Source: Gp13-AA77 sp036521995
GTDB lineage: Bacteria > Acidobacteriota > Terriglobia > UBA7540
Reading direction: 5' to 3'
Assembly: GCA_036521995.1 (NCBI GenBank)
Contig: DATDGR010000036.1
Coordinates: 1 to 56,696, forward strand
DNA length: 56,696 nucleotides
Shown in pieces: positions 25,312 through 34,110 of this stretch (its first letter is position 1; each line of letters begins with the position of its first letter). Position numbers and translations under genes: made by a program. The notes below the pieces were generated by a model. That model worked only from the letters and a program-made list of their open reading frames with translations. It had not been told where the DNA came from and ran no database searches.

Positions 25312-26820
25312 TTACGCCTGTTTCACCGGAAGAAGTTGCTCCCGGCTTGTCGGCGCGGGCCGGCGCGCGTCCCGCCGCAAGGCATGGTGAAGAGCCAAGA
25401 CCCCGACGGAGCAGAGAAGCAGGAGCAGATAGGGCCAGAAAGAGGCTACAATTGTAGCCTCTCTACCGACCTCCAGCCCGGCGGTCACGGCGCCTTCGTT
25501 CTGCCCGCGGTGTACGGAGACGCGGAGCTCCCAGGGGCCGGAAGCCGGAACGTCGAGGGTAGCCGACTGAAGCAGCTTGTTGGTTGACTCGTCTTGAGTG
25601 GCGCGAGCCCGGATCGCCGGGCGGGCTGAACCGTCACAAGACTGGAGCGTGACGTCGACCGTCGCGTCCAGGACGGCCTCGCCTAACGCCAGGTCCTGCG
25701 CCAGCACGCTGACGCCCACGGGACCCAAGCGGGGCGGTGCCGGCGCCGTGAAAACGGTGATCCTGAAAGGCCCCGAGCGCTCATTCACAGTGACCACTCC
25801 TCCGTCGTCCAGTTCGGCCGGGGCGAAAACACCGTATGCAATGACGGCCAGCACCAGCACCATCAGAGCGGCCTGCGCGGTACGATGCCCGTCGCGGAAG
25901 CTCCGAGACGAGCCGGGGCCGCTGGCGCCGAGAACATCGAGGTCCGGCGGTAAGAGCGGCGAAGGGAGCGATACCGGCGGGGTCCTTCTTGCTTGCGCCA
26001 GAACTGGACGGGGCGAGAGCAGTCCGACCGTGATGATGACGGCCGGAACGACGAAGGCGAACGACCCGATCACCCACATGATGGCCCCGGCGGCCACCTG
26101 ATCGTTGAGCGCCGAGATTCCGAAGAGCCGGGGTACGGACAGGTAGGTGGGGTACAACACCCGATCGCAGAAGGCCAGGAATGCGGAGAGTGCACTGTTC
26201 ACAAAATCGCCGAGCAGCAGATACAGAGGAATGGTCCACAGGGGCCAGTGCGGCCGGTTAGGCCAAGGCCGGATGACGGGCCACCAGAACAGGATTGAGG
26301 TGACGAAAAAACAAGCGTGCTCCAGGTCGTGCCAGCCGGGCGAGCGCAGAGCTAATTCGTAGGCGGCGGGGACGTGCCAGCCGAGCATGGCCACCGCCAT
26401 CAGAAGCCAGCAGACGGCCGGATGCGTCAGGATGCGTCCCAACCGGCCGAGCGGAGGCCAACTGAGGAAAGGTCCCAAGCCGTCGCGCACGGCCCAGCGC
26501 GGCAGTCCGTGGAGCAAGGGAAGGGCCGGAGCGCCCAGCAGGATCAGGGGCGGCGCCACCACCATAAGCAGCAGGTGCTGCAGCATGTGGTCCGCGAGCA
26601 GGAAGGGGTCGAAGGCGTCGATGGGCGAGGCCAGCGCCAGCCACAAGACCGCGAGTCCCGCCAGGAAGGCTGCCAACCTGGGTCGTGAGAAGACGTCCAG
26701 CGCGAGACAGCTCAGGGTTCTCCAGCCCCGGACGTAGATGATCGCCGTAACACTGGTCAATAATGTAGGCCACAGAGGAAAAGACCACGACGCCAGGATG
26801 GCGCGGGCTGATGGGGACAT
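25312..26820 (-). CDS. ctaG: CtaG-type (caa3) cytochrome oxidase assembly protein, fused
   Basis: Membrane protein of 502 residues. Residues 1-280 form the caa3_CtaG fold with seven predicted helices and the conserved copper-related histidines (LLADHMLQHLLLM; GWHDLEHACFF; LLLGDFVNSALSA). CtaG is needed for formation of the CuB/CuA sites of caa3 oxidase. The C-terminal 200 residues are an extra extracytoplasmic beta domain between two more helices (about 318-335 and 465-485), resembling FixH/YtkA-type domains, which also act in oxidase maturation. It is the last gene of the respiratory operon, 9 bp after the cytochrome b-c gene. Confidence 0.85.
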   Translation of the reverse strand: MSPSARAILASWSFPLWPTLLTSVTAIIYVRGWRTLSCLALDVFSRPRLAAFLAGLAVLWLALASPIDAFDPFLLADHMLQHLLLMVVAPPLILLGAPALPLLHGLPRWAVRDGLGPFLSWPPLGRLGRILTHPAVCWLLMAVAMLGWHVPAAYELALRSPGWHDLEHACFFVTSILFWWPVIRPWPNRPHWPLWTIPLYLLLGDFVNSALSAFLAFCDRVLYPTYLSVPRLFGISALNDQVAAGAIMWVIGSFAFVVPAVIITVGLLSPRPVLAQARRTPPVSLPSPLLPPDLDVLGASGPGSSRSFRDGHRTAQAALMVLVLAVIAYGVFAPAELDDGGVVTVNERSGPFRITVFTAPAPPRLGPVGVSVLAQDLALGEAVLDATVDVTLQSCDGSARPAIRARATQDESTNKLLQSATLDVPASGPWELRVSVHRGQNEGAVTAGLEVGREATIVASFWPYLLLLLCSVGVLALHHALRRDARRPAPTSREQLLPVKQA

Positions 26821-26829
26821 AGGCCCTGG

Positions 26830-28305
26830 TTACGGATGCCCCGGGCCCGGAGCTAACTCAGCCTTCGGACGCGAGGCATCACGAGCGGGGGTTTGTCCGG
26901 GCGGCCGCAAGGTCTCAAGGAAGCCCACCAGCGCGGTCACCTCGGCGGGCCTCAGATTCTTGCCGTAGGCCGGCATGTTGCCGCCTCCCTGCAACACCTG
27001 GCGGATGAGCTGATCGGGGGTGAGACGCACGGCCACGTTGTCCAAAGCGGGTCCTCGAAGGCCGCCGCTGCCGCCGATGGCATGACAGTTTCGACATTGC
27101 TTTGCCTGGAACACCAGCGCCCCCTGACGCTCGAGAGCGGACCGGCCCTTGAGAGCCTCGGGCGGTACCGGATCGCCGCTCCAGGCACTCATCACCGGAC
27201 TCCAGGGCGTGTAGCCGGCCAGGTGCGTGAAGGCGGAAAGGGCGACCGCCACTAGGAGCATGACGGCCACCGCCATGGGCCGCCGCCGCCAGCTCTTCTC
27301 GCCCTCACCGGAGAGGAAGGGCAGGAGGATCAGAAACCCGATCACGAGCACCGGCATCACAAGCAGAACCGGCGTCTCCATCTGCGGCGGCAGCAGGGCC
27401 AGCAGGGCGTAGAGCCACAAGAAGAAATAGTCCGGCTTCGGAACCGTCTGGATGATGGTGGGATCCGGCTGGCCAGTCGGGCCAAAAGGCCCTAAGACGG
27501 CGGCGCAGAGTGCCACCGCCGAGATAATGCACGCGGCAAAAATCATGTCTTTCCAGATGGCGTCCGGCACGAAAGGCACGCCATCCTTGTGTGTCAGCTC
27601 TTCGTATTCCTTCAGGTAGGTCGCGCGCCGCACCACTCGACCCGGCATGGGCCAGTCGTTGACCCCGAGCTTGAGCACCATAAGCAGGTGCAGGCTGACC
27701 AGGCCAATCAGCAGACCGGGAATCACGAAGACGTGAAAGGCGAAGAAGCGCGAGAGCGTGTCGCCGCCGATAATGGGCCCGCCCAAGAGCAAGTGCACGA
27801 CGTCGCCGCCGAGGATGGGAATCCGGCCGGCAATGGAGGCGCCGATGCCGAGGCCCCAGTAAGCGTCCTGGTCAAAGCGCAGCACCTGGCCGGTGAAGGC
27901 CATGCCCAGCGTCATCAGCAGGAGGAACACGCCCACGATCCAGGTGAGCTCGCGCGGGTACTTGTAAGCGCCAAAGAGGAACACCTGCATCATGTGGATC
28001 AGAACCAGCGCCACCATAAAGTTCGATCCCCAGCCGTGCATCGCGCGCAGGAACCAACCCAGAGTCAAGTCGTGGTTCAACACCTCCAAGCTGGTCCAGG
28101 CCTGGGCAGCGGAAGGCACGTAGACCACGGCCAGCAGAATTCCGGTGATGATTTGCAGCATGAATAATGTCAGAGCGGCGCTGCCGAAGACGTACCACCA
28201 ACTGGCGCTCCGGCTCGGGACGCGGTGATGCATAGTCTCGCGCATAGGCGCGCTCAATTGCAGGCGCTGATCGAACCAGTCGCCGACGGCCTTTAGCCAG
28301 CGCAT
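26830..28305 (-). CDS. cytochrome b fused to a cytochrome c domain (bc complex)
   Basis: Core quinol-oxidising subunit, 491 residues. The N-terminal b-type part has the four-helix heme bundle with histidines in RAMHGWGSN, LIHMMQ, FFAFHVFV and VSLHLLM. A subunit-IV-like segment with the PDYFFLWLY motif follows, and several helices lead to a C-terminal c-type domain with one heme at CRNCH (about 404-408) and a distal Met near NMPAYG. The ATG at 28305 follows GGAGGT and overlaps the Rieske gene by 13 bp. This architecture is common in acidobacteria and actinobacteria, linking the bc complex directly to the oxidase. Confidence 0.93.
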   Translation of the reverse strand: MRWLKAVGDWFDQRLQLSAPMRETMHHRVPSRSASWWYVFGSAALTLFMLQIITGILLAVVYVPSAAQAWTSLEVLNHDLTLGWFLRAMHGWGSNFMVALVLIHMMQVFLFGAYKYPRELTWIVGVFLLLMTLGMAFTGQVLRFDQDAYWGLGIGASIAGRIPILGGDVVHLLLGGPIIGGDTLSRFFAFHVFVIPGLLIGLVSLHLLMVLKLGVNDWPMPGRVVRRATYLKEYEELTHKDGVPFVPDAIWKDMIFAACIISAVALCAAVLGPFGPTGQPDPTIIQTVPKPDYFFLWLYALLALLPPQMETPVLLVMPVLVIGFLILLPFLSGEGEKSWRRRPMAVAVMLLVAVALSAFTHLAGYTPWSPVMSAWSGDPVPPEALKGRSALERQGALVFQAKQCRNCHAIGGSGGLRGPALDNVAVRLTPDQLIRQVLQGGGNMPAYGKNLRPAEVTALVGFLETLRPPGQTPARDASRPKAELAPGPGHP

Positions 28306-28832
28306 GGTGACCTCCGGCTGTCGGTGAGTTTGGCCTGTGTCGCCAGGGTTGGCAACTCGCCCGCCTCGATGATCAGATGGCCGTCCTCCACTTTGTGCGC
28401 GTACTCGAACAGGCCTCTTGGCGGCGGCCCGGAGGCGCGGGAGCCGTCCGCGTAGTACACTCCACCGTGGCAGGGGCACATGAATAGCCCGGATTGCGGA
28501 AACCAGCGCACCGGGCAGCCCAGGTGCGCGCAGTTCACGGCAAATACCTGGAAGCCTTCGCCCGCGATGTGCCGGACCCAGCAGGGAATATCAGCTGTCT
28601 CGCCGTCCCAAGGGCGCACATACGGGTTCCGAAAGCTGGCGAGACGAGTTTGTCCCTCCGGGTATTGGATCAGCGGGCCCAGGGAGACCCAGCTCGTATA
28701 GCCTTTGCCGCGCACCGGCCCGAGGAGGTAGCGGATGATCGGGATGGCCAACAACGCTGCGATGGCGCCATTCAGCAAGATGCCAAGCTTCATCAGTGCG
28801 CCGCGTCTTGAAAGCTCGTTCTGGTCACTCAC
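28293..28832 (-). CDS. Rieske iron-sulfur protein of the bc complex
   Basis: 179-residue [2Fe-2S] subunit that carries electrons from quinol to cytochrome c. A single membrane anchor lies at about 17-37 after a twin-arginine-like start (SRRGALMKLG). The cluster ligands are Cys101/His103 (CAHLGC) and Cys119/His122 (CPCHGG), with Cys106 and Cys121 for the disulfide. Its ATG overlaps the stop of the diheme cytochrome gene (ATGA), and it overlaps the cytochrome b start by 13 bp. Confidence 0.95.
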   Translation of the reverse strand: MSDQNELSRRGALMKLGILLNGAIAALLAIPIIRYLLGPVRGKGYTSWVSLGPLIQYPEGQTRLASFRNPYVRPWDGETADIPCWVRHIAGEGFQVFAVNCAHLGCPVRWFPQSGLFMCPCHGGVYYADGSRASGPPPRGLFEYAHKVEDGHLIIEAGELPTLATQAKLTDSRRSPCAG

Positions 28833-29566
28833 GGAGCTCCTCCTGTTCTTGCCGTGGGGCTCGACGGATACGGCTGGCCTGGGAATTGCGACCGCTGGGC
28901 CACCAGCCAGGCCACAACATCAGAGACTTCCTGATGCGTCATCGGCCGTCCGGGCACATCGCCGCGCCAATCCGGCGCGCCCAGTTCGGGCCGTCCCACC
29001 ATCACAACGGTGCGCAATCCTTGATCGCTGACGAGGGCCAGATAGGAACCGTTGGTGACCGAGCTGGCCTTCTCGCTTCCATTGCCATCCGGACCGTGGC
29101 AGGAAGCGCAGAAGGTCTTGAAGGCGTCAGCACCCCGCTGGGCATCGCCCGGCGTCTCGGCGGCGTAGGGGGGCGGATCTTGACCGCGGAGAATGTCTGG
29201 CTCTCCCCAGTGCTCGCGCATACCGTGCACCAGCGCATCCACCTGCTCGTCGGTGAGCATGCCTCCGGCGCTCTCGACGAAGGCCGGCATGGCCGTGCCA
29301 GGAACGCCGTTGGCCGTCACCTTTCTCAAGGTGGCATCATCGATGATCGCCAGGTACACGGGATCCGCCAGCGCCACGGCCGCGCCGCCCTTTCCATCAA
29401 GCCCGTGACACGCGGAGCAGTTTTGCCGGTAAAGAGTCGCGAAGTTCAGGACACTGTCGGGGCGGGGCACTTTGGGTCCTGGCGCGGGACGACCCGGCAG
29501 GTTGCAGCCCGCGGTTCCAAGCGCCACCAGCGCCAGCGCCGCCAAAAGCTCATGCCGCCGGTTCAT
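28829..29566 (-). CDS. diheme cytochrome c lipoprotein
   Basis: 245-residue exported protein with a lipoprotein signal (ALGTAGC, lipidation at Cys21) and two c-type hemes, CSACH at 50-54 and CASCH at 153-157. Each has a downstream Met (TAMPAF and, for the second, RPMTHQ). Two tandem cytochrome c domains tethered to the membrane would pass electrons from the Rieske/cytochrome b unit to CuA of the oxidase. It overlaps its neighbours by 4 bp on both sides, so expression is tightly coupled. Confidence 0.93.
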   Translation of the reverse strand: MNRRHELLAALALVALGTAGCNLPGRPAPGPKVPRPDSVLNFATLYRQNCSACHGLDGKGGAAVALADPVYLAIIDDATLRKVTANGVPGTAMPAFVESAGGMLTDEQVDALVHGMREHWGEPDILRGQDPPPYAAETPGDAQRGADAFKTFCASCHGPDGNGSEKASSVTNGSYLALVSDQGLRTVVMVGRPELGAPDWRGDVPGRPMTHQEVSDVVAWLVAQRSQFPGQPYPSSPTARTGGAP

Positions 29567-30435
29567 GCCGGGTGGTCCCTCCCGCCTTTTTCATCCATCA
29601 TTCCGGGTGCCTCAACACCCGCGCGCGCCGCCATGGGCAGATACTGCCAGGTCCGCACGCGCTCCTGCCGCACTACCACCAACCCTGCTACGATTCCAAA
29701 CGCGATCTGTGAGGCCAGGAACCAACGCCACTCGATGCGCTGGTCCAGGAGAGGGGCGACAATCCCAAGGATGCTGTAAAGCAGCCCTGTCCACATCAGG
29801 GGAGCAATCAGGCCTCCGAGCAGAATCGGCCGGCGCGGCAGCATCGGCAACATGGCGCCGTAAAGAAGTCCCACCAGAACTGAGGTGGTCAGATGGATAG
29901 CCGTTGCAACGAGCAGCAGCTCAATGTGGAAGGCCCTCATTTGCGCTGTGCTCACTTGAACAGCCTGGGCATAAACGATAGCGCCCAGCAGGTTGATCGG
30001 GTACCAGATGCTGCCATGACTCAGGATGCCGTAGAGAGCTGCCGTCGCTGCCATGGCGACGCTACCGGCAAGTCCCCCCTTGACCCCGGCTGAAACCGGG
30101 TAGATCTCGATCGGCAGACGGGCGCGATGCGGAGCCTCGGGCAAACTGATGCGGGTCACCTGGCGGCGCGTAGTGACGATCGGCTCCGCCTCACCTAGAA
30201 CCGGGACCTGCTCGTGCTTTTCGTGAGGCAGTACCTCCCGGAACCAGCCTACGCAACCCGACACCGCAAGGATGCTACCCAGTATGCTCACGCTGGCGCT
30301 CGTGACGAGACCCGCGATCACCAAAGCCAGGCCCAGGGCCAGCAGGACAGGCCAAGCCGTCGACGCCGGCAGTTGCAAGCCGGCGGGCGCGGAGCCTTCC
30401 GATTGGTTCAGATCGTGTTCCGAGGTATTCATCAT
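29563..30435 (-). CDS. multi-helix membrane protein of the bc-caa3 operon
   Basis: About 290 residues, six to seven predicted membrane helices (around 28-66, 116-138, 143-160, 172-193, 200-222 and 232-253), with a soluble segment at 67-110. I do not recognise a named family. Position between coxC and the diheme cytochrome, with a 4-bp overlap to the latter, suggests a structural subunit of a combined bc-caa3 complex. Tandem ATG codons at 30435 and 30432 follow AGAGAG; either may be used. The upstream extension of this frame overlaps coxC and is not coding. Confidence 0.7.
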   Translation of the reverse strand: MMNTSEHDLNQSEGSAPAGLQLPASTAWPVLLALGLALVIAGLVTSASVSILGSILAVSGCVGWFREVLPHEKHEQVPVLGEAEPIVTTRRQVTRISLPEAPHRARLPIEIYPVSAGVKGGLAGSVAMAATAALYGILSHGSIWYPINLLGAIVYAQAVQVSTAQMRAFHIELLLVATAIHLTTSVLVGLLYGAMLPMLPRRPILLGGLIAPLMWTGLLYSILGIVAPLLDQRIEWRWFLASQIAFGIVAGLVVVRQERVRTWQYLPMAARAGVEAPGMMDEKGGRDHPA

Positions 30436-30445
30436 TGCTCTCTTC

Positions 30446-31036
30446 TCAGCGTCCGATGATGTAGACCACCGTGAACACGACCACCCAGACCGCGTCCACG
30501 AAGTGCCAGTAATAAGAAAACAACTCACAGCGCTCTGCGTGTTCCTGCTTTACCTTGCCTGCTAAAGCCAGGAGCATCACGATGGTGAGTCCGATCAAGC
30601 CAATCGTGACGTGGGAAGCGTGTAGGCCGACCAGCGAATAGTAAGTGGTCCCGGCGAGGTTGGTGTGGATCGTGAAGCCTTCCTTGTAAATCAACCGATA
30701 CCAGTCCTGCCCGGTGCCAACCAGGAAGATTGCACCCAGCGCCAGAGTGGCAAACCAGTAAGCCCTGAAGACGCCGGTCTTTGCCTTGTGCAATGCGCTC
30801 AGGGCCAGATGGATCGTGATGCTGCTTGAAAGCAAGCAGATGGTGTCGAAGATCGGGACTTCGAGCACTTGCCGAGGTGTGGGCCCGGTCAGGCTCTTGC
30901 CAATGTAATAGATGTAGGCCACCACGAAGATGCTGAAGATGGCGGACTCGGCTGCGATCAAGCTGAAGATACCGACACGCCCTTTAGAGGGAAGCGTCCA
31001 GGGTGTTTCGGGTATGGTTGCGGAAATAGTGCCCAT
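30446..31036 (-). CDS. coxC: cytochrome c oxidase subunit III
   Basis: 196-residue subunit of the heme-copper oxidase with five helices, the short form lacking the first two. Family features are the start of the first helix (FSLIAAESAIFS, with the conserved acidic residue), the LVGLHASHVTIGL stretch and the end YYWHFVDAVWVVVF. Subunit III stabilises proton uptake by subunit I. It lies 72 bp after coxA and 10 bp before the next membrane protein. Confidence 0.94.
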   Translation of the reverse strand: MGTISATIPETPWTLPSKGRVGIFSLIAAESAIFSIFVVAYIYYIGKSLTGPTPRQVLEVPIFDTICLLSSSITIHLALSALHKAKTGVFRAYWFATLALGAIFLVGTGQDWYRLIYKEGFTIHTNLAGTTYYSLVGLHASHVTIGLIGLTIVMLLALAGKVKQEHAERCELFSYYWHFVDAVWVVVFTVVYIIGR

Positions 31037-31108
31037 GCGAAGCCTTTGCGATCAAAGATAATCAGAGATTGCAAATCTTTCAAATCTGAGCTATCCGAGA
31101 CTTGAAGC

Positions 31109-32800
31109 TCATTCGTACTTCCAGTCCGGGTCCTCCGGGTGCTTGAGGTCCCAAAGCGGACGACGGCTCCGCACCACCGGAACCTTCGCAAAGTTGTAAG
31201 CTGGCGGTGGCGAGCTGGTGGACCACTCCAGCGTCCAGGCGTCCCATGGATCACTTCCCGCCGGAGTCCCCCGGTAATACGACCTGATCATATTGAAGAC
31301 GAAGACCAGCACGCCTGCGATCTGAAAGAACACCCCGATGGTACAGATCAGGTTCCAGATATCCCAGCCGCGTCCCGGCTCATAGGTATAGATCCGGCGC
31401 GGCATGCCCAGCAGTCCCGGGACATGCATGAAATCGAAGGTCAGATGGAATCCGATTAGAAAGAGCCAGAAGTGCCATTTTCCCAAGGTCTCATCGAGCA
31501 TGCGGCCCGTCATCTTCGGGAACCAATAGTAGAATGCGCCGAAAAGCGCAAAGAGGATGCCGCCCACGATCACGTAGTGGAAGTGCGCCACCACAAAATA
31601 GGAGGCACTCAGTTGCCAGTCAAAAGGTGCCGTCGCCAGCATGATCCCGGTCAAGCCTGCGATGAGAAACTGGAACAAAAATGCGATGCAAAACATCATG
31701 GGGACTGCGAAACGGATTTTGCCGCCCCACATCGTTCCCAGCCAGTTGAAAATCTTGATGCCCGTGGGAATGCCGACCACCATGGTGGTGAGGACAAAGA
31801 AAGCGTTGCCATAAGAGGGCATGCCCACCGTGAACATGTGATGGGCCCATACGCTCAGGCTGACGAACGCAATCCCTACGGTAGCGGCTACCATGGCCGG
31901 ATAGCCAAACATCGCTTTGCGCGAAAACACCGGAATGATTTCGGAGACGAAAGCGAAAGCGGGTATCACCAGGACGTACACCTCGGGATGGCCGAAGATC
32001 CAAAAAAAGTGCATCCAGATCACGGCAGACCCTCCTGCCTGGGTGTCAAAGAAGTGCCCGCCTAAGTAGCGGTCAATCATCAGCATGATTTGCGCTGCCG
32101 TGAGAGGGCCGAGGGCGAAGAGCACGAGGAAGGCCATGACGAGATTCATCCAGGCCAGCAGGGGCATTTTCCCGAGCGCCATTCCCTGGCAACGCATGCT
32201 CAAGATGGTGGCGATGAAATTCACACCGGCCCCAATACTGCCGATGCCTGAGACCAGAAGGGCCAATGCCCAGTAGTCAGTGCTGTGACCTCTGGAAAAT
32301 GCGGTGGCCGTCAGGGGCGCATAGGCAAACCAGCCCACATCCGGAGCGCTGCCCGCTCCGTACAGCCCATCGCCTCCCACAAAGCTGAAGTAGAGGAGCA
32401 GCCCCCCGAAGACAGTCATCCAGAAGCTGAAGGCATTCAGCCGCGGAAACGCCATGTCTCGGGCCCCTATCATCAGCGGCACCAAATAATTACCGAAACC
32501 GAAGACGATGGGCATGGCCACGAAGAAAATCATGGTGGTGCCGTGCATTGTGAACATGCGGTTGAAGACCTGGGGTGAGAGGAAGGTGGCCTGCGGATGT
32601 GCCAACTGGATGCGCATGAGAGTCGCTTCTGTTCCGCCAATAACGAGGAACAGGAGCGCATAGCCGATGTACATCAGGCCGAGCCGTTTGTGATCCACCG
32701 TGATCACCCACTCGTGCACGGTCTCGAGCCAGGCCTTGGAGCCCTCCTGCGACGGGGTCAAGGCTATCGAGCCGGGAAGGGGCAGGGAATCGGACGCCAT
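31109..32800 (-). CDS. coxA: cytochrome c oxidase subunit I (A1-like)
   Basis: 563-residue catalytic subunit that reduces O2 and pumps protons, with twelve helices. Heme a ligands are His86 (MFTMHG) and His408; heme a3 ligand His406 (VAHFHY). CuB is held by His271, His320 and His321, with the crosslinked Tyr275 in GHPEVY. Channel residues are present: Asp115 of the D-path (MIGARDMAFPR), Glu273 and Lys349 (PTGIKIFNW), which indicates the A1 class. The D-path segment reads FPRLNAFSFW, so only one of the two usual asparagines is kept. It lies between coxB and coxC in the operon. Confidence 0.97.
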   Translation of the reverse strand: MASDSLPLPGSIALTPSQEGSKAWLETVHEWVITVDHKRLGLMYIGYALLFLVIGGTEATLMRIQLAHPQATFLSPQVFNRMFTMHGTTMIFFVAMPIVFGFGNYLVPLMIGARDMAFPRLNAFSFWMTVFGGLLLYFSFVGGDGLYGAGSAPDVGWFAYAPLTATAFSRGHSTDYWALALLVSGIGSIGAGVNFIATILSMRCQGMALGKMPLLAWMNLVMAFLVLFALGPLTAAQIMLMIDRYLGGHFFDTQAGGSAVIWMHFFWIFGHPEVYVLVIPAFAFVSEIIPVFSRKAMFGYPAMVAATVGIAFVSLSVWAHHMFTVGMPSYGNAFFVLTTMVVGIPTGIKIFNWLGTMWGGKIRFAVPMMFCIAFLFQFLIAGLTGIMLATAPFDWQLSASYFVVAHFHYVIVGGILFALFGAFYYWFPKMTGRMLDETLGKWHFWLFLIGFHLTFDFMHVPGLLGMPRRIYTYEPGRGWDIWNLICTIGVFFQIAGVLVFVFNMIRSYYRGTPAGSDPWDAWTLEWSTSSPPPAYNFAKVPVVRSRRPLWDLKHPEDPDWKYE

Positions 32801-32834
32801 AGTTCTTCTCTCTCTTTGAGCGTGGCGCTCGTTT

Positions 32835-33902
32835 TCAATGAAGCGTCAACAAATAGGCCGTGACTTGATCCAGCTCGGGATCTGACAGGTTCATGGCCGG
32901 CATAAGCGATCCCGGCTTGATTGCGTCCGGATCGTGGATCCACAGCCGGAGGTTAGCAGCGTTGTTGGAGATGATGCCTGAGGCCAGGGTTTCCCTGCTC
33001 ATCAAGTGAGTCAGGTCAGGTCCGAAGCGCCCGTCGGCTACCGTGCCGCGCACGGTGTGGCAATTGATGCAGGCGGTGGTCTCAAACACGCGGCGCCCTT
33101 CCGCCACGGATGGGTCCAGGGTTGCAGGCTGCTGCTGTTCGCGCACCCAGCGGTCGAATTCCTCGCGCGGCTGGACGTACACCCGCAGCAGCATCAAGGC
33201 ATGCTGGGTCCCGCAGTACTGCGAACACTGGCCCAGGTAAAGGCCTGGCTGCTCCGGATTGACCCAGGTTTTGTTGGTTCGGTTAGGAATCAGGTCTGTC
33301 TTTCCCGCCAGGCGCGGGACCCAGAAGCTGTGATCGGTATCAGCGGAAAGCAGCGTGAGAAAGGTCGGCATGGCATCGCTGGCATTGCTTACCGGGACGT
33401 GTAGTTCGTTGGCGGACGTGAATCCGAACTGCGGGTAGCGATACTCCCACCAGAACTGGTGGCCTACAACGGTGACATCAATGGCGCCTGGGGGCCGGCG
33501 AGCGTCCTCCACCCGGTGGATCACCTGGGCCGTGGAGAGAAATAACACCACGACAATCAGCACTGGAATCACGGTCCAGGCCATTTCGATCTGGTTACTG
33601 CCATAAACCTGGGAGGGTTCGGTCTCGTCATCGCTCCGCCGCTGGCGGAATTTCACCACGGCATAGGCCAGCAGACCGGCCACCACCACGAAGATCGCGG
33701 CGCTGATTTCCAGCACGAAAATCGAAATGTCATAGATGGAATGAGCCGGCGTGGAACCGGGGGCGAACACACTCGTGGGGCTCGCGGAACCGTTGCCCGG
33801 TCCGGCTAGGGCCGTGGCAGCGGCGTACAACAACGCGGCAGCAACTTGCCATGCCGGTTGTCTCTTAGGGGAACTCTCCAACTTCTGACCTCTGCTCTGC
33901 AC
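32835..33902 (-). CDS. coxB: cytochrome c oxidase subunit II with fused cytochrome c (caa3 type)
   Basis: 355-residue subunit that accepts electrons. Two membrane helices at about 58-80 and 105-127 follow a signal-like start. The CuA domain has ligands His191, Cys226, Cys230, His234 and Met237 (GQCSQYCGTQHALM); the residue between the cysteines that is usually Glu is Gln here. A C-terminal cytochrome c carries heme at CINCH (278-282) with Met in SLMPAM, the mark of caa3 oxidases. The GTG start is preceded by GGAGG seven bases upstream. It is the first gene of the eight-gene respiratory operon. Confidence 0.96.
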   Translation of the reverse strand: MQSRGQKLESSPKRQPAWQVAAALLYAAATALAGPGNGSASPTSVFAPGSTPAHSIYDISIFVLEISAAIFVVVAGLLAYAVVKFRQRRSDDETEPSQVYGSNQIEMAWTVIPVLIVVVLFLSTAQVIHRVEDARRPPGAIDVTVVGHQFWWEYRYPQFGFTSANELHVPVSNASDAMPTFLTLLSADTDHSFWVPRLAGKTDLIPNRTNKTWVNPEQPGLYLGQCSQYCGTQHALMLLRVYVQPREEFDRWVREQQQPATLDPSVAEGRRVFETTACINCHTVRGTVADGRFGPDLTHLMSRETLASGIISNNAANLRLWIHDPDAIKPGSLMPAMNLSDPELDQVTAYLLTLH

Positions 33903-34110
33903 TTAAGAGCCTCCGCTCCCTCCGCCCGGCCCCAGGGACCAGTCCTTCCGAAGCCTGGCCGCTCATAATAACACGATTGTCAAGTCAAGAACGTGCGAGT
34001 TTTGCCGGCGCCCAACAGCAGATAAGGCGTGGGCCGTCTCCACGCTCTCTTCGGCACCGTGCTAAGCTAGGCTGGGGATTTGGCGGAGATCAGATACGGA
34101 GGAGGACAGA

